The notes under the pieces: model-generated
Databases searched by the model: none
Told to the model about the DNA's origin: nothing
What the model saw: only the letters and a program-made list of their open reading frames with translations
Position numbers and translations under genes: made by a program
Assembly: GCA_012934845.2 (NCBI GenBank)
Contig: WNNJ02000803.1
Coordinates: 62,001 to 126,000, forward strand
Reading direction: 5' to 3'
From: Pomphorhynchus laevis
Lineage: Eukaryota; Acanthocephala; Palaeacanthocephala; Echinorhynchida; Pomphorhynchidae
Length of the DNA stretch: 64,000 nucleotides
Shown here: positions 55,850 to 64,000 of the stretch, piece after piece
How the letters are laid out: each line of letters starts with the position of its first letter
Position numbering within the stretch: position 1 is the first letter of the stretch

Positions 55850-58800
55850 AATATATACAAAATGGAAGAAGATTGTGGATTTATTATTTATTATAATAAA
55901 AGTATCACGAATACGGAAAAGCAGCTTTCCCCATGGCATCCTCCATCCGTAATTTATTTTTGAATTCGTTGATATTGCTACTGCACACTGTTACTCCCCA
56001 AGCCTATTCCACAGAGATATAACTCGCCGATCAAATTGGACAGCTCGTGATTTTCTTATCCTTTCACGTCGCAGGGTTAAACCATGGCCTCGAAGGATAT
56101 TGGATGAGCGCAAATGAAGGCAATCTCGAAGTGGATGATCCGATTCATTAAGAATTTGACAGACCATAATCATATCGATGTACCGGCGGGTCCACGCAAC
56201 ATTATCAGTCTAAGTGCTTTTAATCGATCAGGGTACGACATAAATTTCAGTTGCGGTGCTAGCTTGGTAGCTCTATGAAGTACCCTCTCTGAACTAATAT
56301 GTTCTTTTGAATTTTGGGGATACACACACGGCGCAGCATATAGAAGACGACTCAATACATAAGCAAAGATTAGCGGACGTAGGGCAAATTGATTGAATGT
56401 AATGAAAGTGCGTTGAAGTAGACCGATTGTCCCTAACGCATTTGAGCAAGCATGTTTAGTATGTGTAACGGTACTCAAGTCATTGTTTATCCACACCCCC
56501 AAGTCCTTATATTTGTTCACTCGTTTTATACCACTGCTTTGAAAACTATAATTAGCTGAAGATTGAGCATTTCCCCCACAAACACGTAAATGTTTGCATT
56601 TTGATATATTGACAATCAACCTATTGAGCAGAGCCCAATTTTCGACTTCATCGATATCCCGTTGCAGTATAACTATATCACTGGGTGAACGAATTTTCAT
56701 TCAGATTTTCAAATCGTCTGCATATAAAAGCATCCGATAATCAATAAATTCCAGGAGATCGTTGATGTAGACACTAAATAACAATGAACCCAATACTGAA
56801 CCTTGAGGAACCCCTATATTACATGGCCGCGAAGAAGAGTCAAAATTATCTACATGCACACAATAACTACGATTGTTTAAAAACGTATCAATCCATCTAA
56901 CAAGCAAAAATGGAATGCCACTTTTCTCTAGTTTATTTAGGAAGAATTTATGGTCTACTCTGTCAAATGCCTTAGAGAAATCGAAGAATATGATGTCAGT
57001 AGCAATAGATACAGCTTTATTAGCTAACCAATCAAGATGGGCTGTGAGTAGATTGGTAATTGTCGAATAACCCTTACGGAAACCATGTTGCTCAGAAGCT
57101 ATTACATTATTCTCACTATAAAACTTGACCATATAACCATGTATAATTCGATCTAACATTCTACAACATAAGCAAGTAACACTTACTGGTCTGTAATTGT
57201 CTACTAAAATATGGTACAAAGTGGTGTATATAATGAGCCTGCTAATTGACGAAGATATATCGAAGGTAACAAATCAGCACTTTTGGAGTTTGCCTCTTTC
57301 AGACGATGCAGTTCAGCTAAAACTTTCTCAGGAGTTATCAAATTAGCTATGTCTAAACTAGGATATGAAACACTAGCACCTCTTATCGTCTCACTGTTCT
57401 GGATAGGTTCAGAATACTCGTTTGTAGTCTCTTTGTACAAGTAAAAATGCATTGAGAACATCTCAGCAAGATCGTCTTCAATAACGCTATCAAAATATTG
57501 GCCAATTGTTTTATTAGCGTTCCTACTACTATTCACATATAGAAAGAGAGCTTTGGGATCATGTCTACAACTATGAGCTACACCATTTTCAAATAAATAG
57601 CGCTTATGTCGCTTTAAAGAATTGAAGAAGTTTCTCGCCTGCTTATAAACACCATATTCACAAAACCCACCCTTAAAGCATTTGAAACTGAAGTCACAAG
57701 CCTTCATCGCAGTAGCCAGCTCAGTATCAAACCAACGAGCGCTTTTCCGACTAGTCTTAGACTTCAAAGGTGAGAATTTTACCATTAGAGAATAAAGCGT
57801 CACGCGAAAATGATCCCAGGCCTCGTCAACTCCGACAACAGCCGGATCAGGCCAACTTACTCTATGCAGCTTTGATGTAATAACATCATAGTTCGCCCGA
57901 AAAACATTAATCTGACGTTTGTACCGAGCATGATGAAACACCCTCATTTGTATATTTAGCAAAACGTTAACTACACAGTGATCAGACAAACCAACAGGAG
58001 AATCATATTGGATACTACTGATTAATTGACTGTTTGTCGATAGGCAAAGATCAAGAAGGGAAGAACTACAACTTGAAAAGCGAGTATGTACATCAACAAA
58101 TTGAGCAAGACCACAATAAGCAAAACACTCCATAAGGTCACAAGATTCACTATCACAAGTAGGAAGAACCGTATTCGAAGTCCATTCAACATCTGGCATA
58201 TTCAGATCCCCAATTATCACAGTATCACAATCTCCTCGTGTATACAACTCTATCTCTTCAATGAGTTTCTTAGATATTGCCTTAGGAGCACGATACACAA
58301 GACCCAGTATGACGGGTGAGATGTTATCAAACTTCACCTGACACCACAAACTCTCAACTCTATCAATAGACGACTTACTCAAAACGCGCACCTTTAACTT
58401 CGTCTATCATAAAGAGAGCTACGCCACCACCCCTACCCCCTATCCGATCACTACGGAACAAAGAATAGCCTGGATGGATACCTCAGCATCGGATACATCA
58501 CAATTAAGCCAATATTCTGTAATACCAACTATAATTGGATTAACAGACTCGATCCTAAACTTTAGCTCATCGACTTTCTGTAATAAGCTCCGAACATTAC
58601 AATAAAATATACTGACTTTTATTCACACCAGTACGAGTAGTAATATCATCTCTAGCAATCTGACATACTTCAGATCCCAAATCAGCTGGGCACTTATATG
58701 CTGTAAGACCTTGCCAAAACCCTCCACATTTACGAGAGGCGATACATCTAGTGGGGACCAACTGATTCGAATGCGTCGCCTAATTACTTGAAAATTTTGA

Positions 58801-59035
58801 ACACATAGATTGCTCTCAACAAGTGCAACACGAGATGCGAGTCCTTTCTTAGCTTGAGACAATTTCTCCCTTTAAAGAGCGTCAAGATCTTTCAAGATAC
58901 TAACATAGGATCCTTTTAAACGATATGAATTCCGAAAAATTAACTCAGCGTGTGACTGCTCCCTAAATACGGCCTTGAGTAAACGCGGCCTATTACTAAG
59001 TGTATCACGCTTACCCAGTCGAAATACTGTAACGA
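55850..59035 (-). pseudogene. CR1-type LINE, third lineage, broken
   Basis: Minus strand. 59030-58623: end of ORF1 (KKGLASRVALVESNL with coiled-coil character). 58620-58391: decayed start of the endonuclease (YNVRSLL, ITEYWLN). 58391-57204: 395 open codons with IIGDLNMPDVEW, LSDHCVVNVL and the linker SARWFDTEL. 57219-56701: RT with NYRPVSVTCLCCRMLDRII, HGFRKGYSTITNLL, FFDFSKAFDRVDH, GVPQGSVLGSLLF and YADDLKI, then an in-frame TGA at 56701-56703. 56700-56170 and 56173-55991: thumb and C-terminal LWNRL block, with a frame change near 56200. A short deletion joins endonuclease linker to RT near 57215. Distinct from subfamilies 1 and 2. Confidence 0.83.
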
Positions 59036-59089
59036 GTTAAACATGTTTGACAATATCCACATTACAAGAACCTTGACAATAATTCTAAA

Positions 59090-59509
59090 AGTAAAGAAAT
59101 AATAGGGTCAGATTTAAGTAAATATATTCCTAAAATAAGGTATAAACTCCTACCACCATTAGGACGAAAAATTTGTAATTATAATAAAGAATTAAAATCA
59201 ATATGTAACGATAATATTAAAAACATAATGGAAACAGAATGCAATTGTAAAAGTCTTAGTTTTGATAAAATAAATGAACATATATGTACCCATAATCTAG
59301 AATTAATTGAAAATTGTGAATTACGAAAGCTGCTATCGAAAGGGTATAAATATAGATTAAATAACAACAACGACAAAAATAAAATTTACAGTTCGTTATA
59401 TAATAACTTAAATGATTACTTTAGTAAGCTGATTAATAGTGAAAGCTCGAATATATCTAAGATAAAAATTTGGAAAGATTATATATTTGATAAAATTAAA
59501 AAAAAATAA
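59090..59509 (+). pseudogene. Penelope-like N-terminal segment
   Basis: Open from before 59228. Reads KIRYKLLPPLGRKICNYNKE, then CNCKSLSFDKINEHICTHNLELI and LRKLLSKGYKYR, which matches the C-x-C...HI-x-T-x-NL...L-x-KG-x-KYR block found upstream of the RT in Penelope-like proteins. Stops at KIKKK near 59507, followed by a 44-bp tandem duplication (59463-59550) and then the 360-bp repeats, so the reading is interrupted (insertion, or an intron, which this group can carry). Confidence 0.65.
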
Positions 59510-59543
59510 AAATTTGGAAAGATTATATATTTGATAAAATTTG

Positions 59544-60363
59544 GTAGTGTACAGTGATGCTTATAGGATTCAAACAACCACACGAGGATAATATCAAACC
59601 GACCAGTTAAGAATAATGGCTCGTGTATGCAATATTCACAATAGTAAAAAGACAGCTTACGGTTTACTGTCCAGTGAACATTTCGTATAAGAACGGAATA
59701 AAAAATCGGTGTGTGGTGGATTCGAATTGCGAATATTAGTTACCGCCCACACCAAATATAGAACACATTAATTGTGTAATTTGGTATATAAGCCAAATAT
59801 AAACCAGCATTTCGGCGACAAGGAATCAGCAGAAGCAGTAAAAGGACCGAAACACGAAATGTAAGCGTGGGCTCACTGCTGATGACGTCCACCCACGCTG
59901 ATTGTAGTGTACAGTGATGCTTATAGGATTCAAACAACCACACGAGGATAATATCAAACCGACCAGTTAAGAATAATGGCTCGTGTATGCAATATTCACA
60001 ATAGTAAAAAGACAGCTTACGGTTTACTGTCCAGTGAACATTTCGTATAAGAACGGAATAAAAAATCGGTGTGTGGTGGATTCGAATTGCGAATATTAGT
60101 TACCGCCCACACCAAATATAGAACACATTAATTGTGTAATTTGGTATATAAGCCAAATATAAACCAGCATTTCGGCGACAAGGAATCAGCAGAAGCAGTA
60201 AAAGGACCGAAACACGAAATGTAGGCGTGGGCTCACTGCTGATGAGGTCCACCCACGCTGATTGTAGTGTACAGTGATGCTTATAGGATTCAAACAACCA
60301 CACGAGGATAATATCAAACCGACCAGTTAAGAATAATGGCTCGTGTATGCAATATTCACAATA
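59544..60363 (+). repeat. 360-bp tandem repeat, 2.3 copies
   Basis: Unit starts at 59544, 59904 and 60264 (GTAGTGTACAGTGATGCTTA). Copies 1 and 2 differ at only a few bases (for example AAGCGTGG/AGGCGTGG and GACGTCC/GAGGTCC). The third is cut at 60363, where the RT ORF begins. Each unit holds GGACC-GAAAC, (A/G)GCGTGGG, CTGATGA, GGTCC (CGTCC in copy 1) and CCCACGCT in that order, able to form a pseudoknot and containing the two core words of hammerhead ribozymes. Such tandem repeats resemble Penelope pLTRs or small circular-RNA-derived repeats. Confidence 0.9.
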
Positions 60364-61527
60364 ATAAAATTAAAAATAAAATGAAAATAGCAAACAATTA
60401 TAAAAGGAAAGATAAAATTAATAAAGATATGTATAAAGAACTTACTAAATTAAAAGATAACTATATAATAACAACTATTGATAAAGCTAGTAATAACTTT
60501 GTCTTCATATGCAAAAAGCTTTATTATGATATACTAATGAAAGAGGTTAATTCTAATGATTTAAATGTAAATCCAACATATGAACGTAGTGAGTTGAGTT
60601 TAGAAACAATTATTACAAGTCACTGTTCTATAATGGATAAAAAGGGAATTAAGGTTGAATCAGATAATAAAACTATACCTATATTATATTGGAATCCGAA
60701 ATTACATAAAAATCCAATAAAACCTAGGTTCATATGTAGTGCGTTTAAATGTACATTAAAACCACTTTTTGTCTATATGAATAAAATACTTAATTAACGC
60801 CTATCTAACAAAAATTAAACCATCAAATAAATATAAATATATGGATAAAATTGAATTAATAGAATCCTTAAATATTTTGATAAATCAAAATTATTTAAAA
60901 GTAGGGACATCTATATTTGGACAAGTAAAAGATGTTCCAATGGGTGGTAATAGTAGCCCAATTATAGCTGACTTGTTTTTAAGCTTTATAGAATATGAAT
61001 TTGTTCATAACTGTGTAAAAACTAAATCTAAACAATATAAATATATGAAATATATGTTTCGATACATTGATGATATATGTGTATTTAATTCTAATAATTT
61101 TTATTCAATTAGTGAGCACATTTATCCAGAAAGCCTTATTCTTAACAAAACCAATATTAATGATAAAGAAGGTGTATATCTAGATATGAACATTAAATTA
61201 ACATTAACTAAAACTACTATTAATTTATATCGTAAAGATGACATATTTAAATTTACAAGAAACATATTTTTGCATGAGCATTCATGCATACCATATAATA
61301 TAAAATATAATACATTAAATAATGAAATTTTAAGAATTGCAACAATATGTAATGATATTGGCTTTCTTAAAAATCATTTAAATAATTTAATAGATACATA
61401 TTTTAAACTAGGTTACTATAAAAATAACATCAAGCAGAAAATAGTAAAATATATAAATCAACACAATAATATAAAGAATAAATTTAAACTCTTAAGTGGC
61501 AAATTTTTATGGATGGATAATAAATAA
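60336..61527 (+). pseudogene. Penelope-like reverse transcriptase, missing motif A
   Basis: 60336-60797: DNYIITTIDKASNNFVFICK, then ILYWNPKLHKNP-x-KPRFICSA, the K-LHK-P-x-RPI block of Penelope/TERT-like RTs. 60841-61527: VGTSIFGQVKDVPMGGNSSP-IIADLF (motif B), MFRYIDDICVFN (motif C, D-D at about 61068), YLDMNIKL and a basic tail. Between them (60795-60840) there are stops and the expected motif A stretch is absent, so an internal deletion has removed a catalytic Asp. Inactive copy. Confidence 0.8.
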
Positions 61528-61533
61528 TATACT

Positions 61534-61688
61534 TTGTATTAGAATAAGATACTAGATAGTTTTATCAGAGGAAATACATCATTAGCATGTATTTGGCCCC
61601 GCTGCTATGTTGGGTAGAGGAGTTAGGGGCCGAAACCTGATAGCATAGCAGTTCCTCCTGATGACCTCTAATTCTTATTCTGATACAA
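61534..61688 (+). ncRNA. Candidate structured RNA downstream of the Penelope-like RT
   Basis: Outer stem 61534-61549 with 61673-61688 (16 bp, one G-U). Inside: hairpin 61572-61579/61587-61594 (8 bp, 7-nt loop); stem GGCCCC 61595-61600 with GGGGCC 61626-61631; stem CTGCTATG 61602-61609 with CATAGCAG 61644-61651, which interlocks with the previous stem as a pseudoknot; optional TAGAGG 61615-61620 with CCTCTA 61665-61670. GAAAC follows GGGGCC and CTGATGA is at 61658-61664, the same two words as in the 360-bp repeats. It could be a ribozyme or an RT recognition structure. Class not identified. Confidence 0.6.
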
Positions 61689-61736
61689 CGTCTGTTATTT
61701 ATTAGTCAATTCATAAAAATGACGTTTATTTTAAAT

Positions 61737-61767
<31 letters not shown>

Positions 61768-62119
61768 ACTTGATTAAAATTATAGAAAATCTAAAAACAA
61801 TTATTAATTTTGTTATTTAATTATTAAATTTTGATTTAGCATTATTATGTTTTGTTTATTTTATAATTATATAACAATACGTAGACTCAGTTAGCTGATT
61901 TAATATCCACATTGCAAAAACCAAGTACCTGCGTCAATATAAATCTCACACTCTGGACGTCCACGTTAAGACGTATTTGCGCGTTCTCAAATTAAAATTC
62001 TCTTACATTGGATAGGATAACATATCTACATCGATCAGCGGTGTGTTTCCAATTATTACCTATTTGCAATTCGAGACCACACGTGACACTGCGGATGGTG
62101 TATGTTGACTTATTGTTGA
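61689..62119. other. AT-rich and unassigned spacer
   Basis: 61740-61870 is T/A-rich low-complexity DNA. 61923-62119 has higher GC but no ORF or motif that I recognise. Confidence 0.5.
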
Positions 62120-62411
62120 CGCTTATTCCTTCTTTTTGACAGTTCCATTATCAGACATATGACCATGATTCAAAACCTGACAATATGAATATTCATCATT
62201 AGTGACATCAGGTAAATGCACTGGAATCAACATGGCTACAGTCTTACCCTCTACAGTTAAATCTATATTCATTGGATTATTTGCAAAACTTGAGGAGGGG
62301 TATATAGAGTTAAGACTTGATGAGGAATATATTGTCAGAATAGCTTCCATCACTATGAGTGGAATTTTCAACATTCTTAGTAGATTTGGAAATAAGAACT
62401 TCCCTACTTAA
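62120..62411 (-). other. Short open stretch of unknown nature
   Basis: The minus strand is open for 83 codons (62374-62123) and continues open upstream in a neighbouring frame. The peptide includes NIDLTVEGKTVAMLIPVHL and YCQVLNHGHMSDNG. It resembles no retroelement domain I know and lacks a clear start context. It could be an exon remnant of a host gene or chance; I assign no function. Confidence 0.25.
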
Positions 62412-64000
62412 AAAAAGATTTATTTTAACGTGGCAAATGCGTGCCAGCGCACGCTTAAATGACCACAACAAAACAAAAATGTAAATCATGTGTCGAGAAG
62501 GTGGGAACGGAGGAGGTGTTTGAATATGATAAAGGAGGAAGCGCGGCGGACGTCGAGAGGGAGTTGATTCCAGGCGAGTGTGGCGGCGACGAGGAAATCG
62601 GAGACCGTAGTTGTTGGAGTAATTAGGAACGTGGAGTAAGAGGGTATGACGGGAACGCAGCGATAGCGAGGTGGGGCGAGTATCGTCTAAGAAAGGAAGG
62701 TTGATGAACGATGGGGAGCCGACAGCGATGAGACGAAAAGTTACGAGAAGAAGGCGGAGTTTGATGCGGATGTAGATGGTGGGCCAGGAGAGTTGGACAA
62801 AATATGTGGATGTGTGGTCGAAGCGACGGAGACGAAAGAGCACTCGAACGGCGGTGTTGATTATTCGTTGTAGGGGTAGGATGATGGATTTTGGAGAATT
62901 GGCGAAAAGGCTAAGGCAGTAATCGATTTTAGGGAAAAGAAGCGATGAAAGAAGAGGCATACAAGAACGGAAGTCGATAAGGGGCGGATACGGCGTATGT
63001 CACAGAGAATTAAGTTAGATGAGCGTTCCTTGTCGTGGACGAAGGGTTTAAGGGACAGGTGATCATCGAAATGGAAGCCTAAGAAAGTGAGATTGTGGAC
63101 TATGGGGATGATCGATGAGGCAAAATATACAGTGGGAGGAGCTATGCTTCGTTTACGGGGGAGGATCCACATTATTTTTGACTTTTCGGGGTTTAGAACG
63201 AGATGGCGATTGGAGAGACGTTTGTAGATCGAAGAAAAACAGTCGGAAGCAGAAATGCCGATATCGTGTATGTGATGTGCGGGTGCATGAGCATAGATGA
63301 GGATGTCATCGGCGTATTGCATGACGTTAAAGGAGTAAGGTTTGATAAACTGAGAGAGATCGACAGGCAGAAGAGAGAAAAGGAGGGGACCTAGGACTAA
63401 ACCTTGTGGGACCCCGCAAAAAATAGTGACGTCAGGGGAGGATGATGAATTAGAACAGACGCGAAAGGTACGGTCGGATAGATATGAGGCAAACTATGCT
63501 ACGGAGGAAGAAGAAAAGCTGTAATCATACCGAAGTCGAGCAAGGAGGACGGAGTGGTCGACAATGTCGAATGCGGAGTAGAGATCGATGGAGATGCGAA
63601 CACTATATAGGGACTTGTCTCGAGAAATGAGTAAGTCGTTGTAAACTTTTAAGCATGCGATTTCAGTGTTGTGATTAGAGCGGAAATCGGATTGGAAACG
63701 AGGGTACAGATTGGATGAGGAGATAAGCCTTGATCTGTATTAAGATAAGACTTTCTAGGAGCTTAGAAAGAGTAGGGAGTAGTGAAATGGGGCGATAACT
63801 AGAAGTAAGGGAGGGGTCGAGCGATTGTTTCTTAAGGAGGGGACAAACGATTGCGGATTTCCAGTGTGAAGGGAAGATACGACTGCGGATGGACGAGTTA
63901 ATCAAGGTTGTGAGAAATGGGGATATCGATGAGCATATAGATTTTAATATGTGAGTAGGCAGGGGATCGGCAGGTGAGGTTTTGTTGGGCAAGGACATGA
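62412..64000 (-). pseudogene. CR1 subfamily-2 LINE, 3' half, broken, runs off the window
   Basis: Minus strand. 63998-63675: NKTSPADPLPTHILKSI, SYRPISLLPTLSKLLESLI. 63600-63340: decayed motif A ([14 protein letters not shown]). Motif B about 63420-63390. 63322-62861: MQYADDILIYAHAPAH (motif C) and LVLNPEKSKIM. 62960-62480: thumb and C-terminus. 3' tail 62414-62488 (CGCATTTGCCACGTTAAAAT in element orientation), same as the remnants at 17827 and 43496. At least three frame breaks. Confidence 0.86.

Larger units (their letters stand above)
59052..61922 (+). mobile_element. Penelope-like element (no GIY-YIG domain seen)
   Basis: A very AT-rich retroelement bounded by a 21-bp imperfect direct repeat (AATATCCACATTRCAARAACC at 59052-59072 and 61902-61922, 19 of 21 identical), a candidate target-site duplication. 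It contains an N-terminal segment (about 59090-59509), a 360-bp tandem repeat (59544-60363), RT segments (60336-60797, 60841-61527) and a structured 3' region (61534-61688). No GIY-YIG endonuclease follows the RT, which would fit the endonuclease-less branch or a truncated copy. Base composition differs sharply from every neighbour, so a separate origin or strong mutational bias is likely. Confidence 0.75.

Noticed and set aside
61595-61651. Classical HDV-like ribozyme
   Set aside because: The two interlocked stems recall the HDV fold, but there is no P3 hairpin of the right size, no P4, and no clear catalytic C joining segment.
61658-61664. Standard type I or III hammerhead around CTGATGA
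   Set aside because: GAAA lies upstream, not downstream, of CTGATGA, and no suitable stem II follows. Only a permuted form would fit, so it is reported as a candidate structure only.
62123-62374. Host exon
   Set aside because: 83 open codons without recognisable domain, splice context or conservation that I can judge; left as unknown.

Overview
The window looks like a transposon graveyard and nursery from an invertebrate animal genome. Almost all of the 64 kb can be assigned to retroelements, and I found no convincing host gene, rRNA or tRNA. The mixture (APE-type LINEs of the CR1/L2 and Jockey/I kinds, RT plus restriction-like-endonuclease LINEs, a Penelope-like element and short-LTR Ty3/Gypsy fossils) is metazoan, and the standard genetic code fits. 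I cannot name the species.

Layout. 1-6732: two Ty3/Gypsy fossils in tandem (A and B). 6733-17826: an APE-type LINE (LINE-A) split by two nearly identical 4.3-kb CR1/L2-like elements in opposite orientation (7881-12262 + and 12461-17494 -), which form a giant inverted repeat around an inverted 0.2-kb piece of LINE-A. 18110-40170: a cluster of seven related LINEs (E1-E7), each with an N-terminal Cys-rich CXC-like motif where complete, a YADD reverse transcriptase, a Cys-His knuckle and a C-terminal PD-(D/E)XK-like nuclease. Six of them form three head-to-head pairs. E7 is an uninterrupted 984-codon ORF, and E2 is spoiled only by one stop codon. 40184-43525: a second CR1/L2 subfamily with a 13-bp minisatellite at its 5' end. 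43590-54723: a nest of fragments (E8-E11 of the CXC/RLE family, two copies of a Jockey/I-type LINE called LINE-J, and Gypsy fossil C). 54724-59035: a CR1 fragment and a third CR1-type LINE. 59052-61922: a very AT-rich Penelope-like element with a 360-bp tandem repeat and, downstream of its RT, an elaborate pseudoknotted RNA-like structure. 62120-64000: a short unknown stretch, then another CR1 subfamily-2 copy running off the window.

How the parts relate. CR1 ORF1/ORF2, CXC/RLE and Penelope proteins would each drive target-primed reverse transcription of their own RNA. The CXC/RLE subfamilies E1, E2, E3, E4 and E8 share a 3'-UTR motif (GGCCCATTWGCGGG-like), a likely RT recognition tag. Several members also share an ATAAAATAACATACA motif just upstream of their start codons.

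The most unusual signals are: the CXC/RLE family with its head-to-head pairing and conserved 3' tag; the structured RNA at 61534-61688; a recurring class of short snap-back palindromes at element junctions (at least nine), plus a 21-nt templated insertion, which suggest template-switching repair; and the CR1 inverted repeat with a localized patch of divergence.
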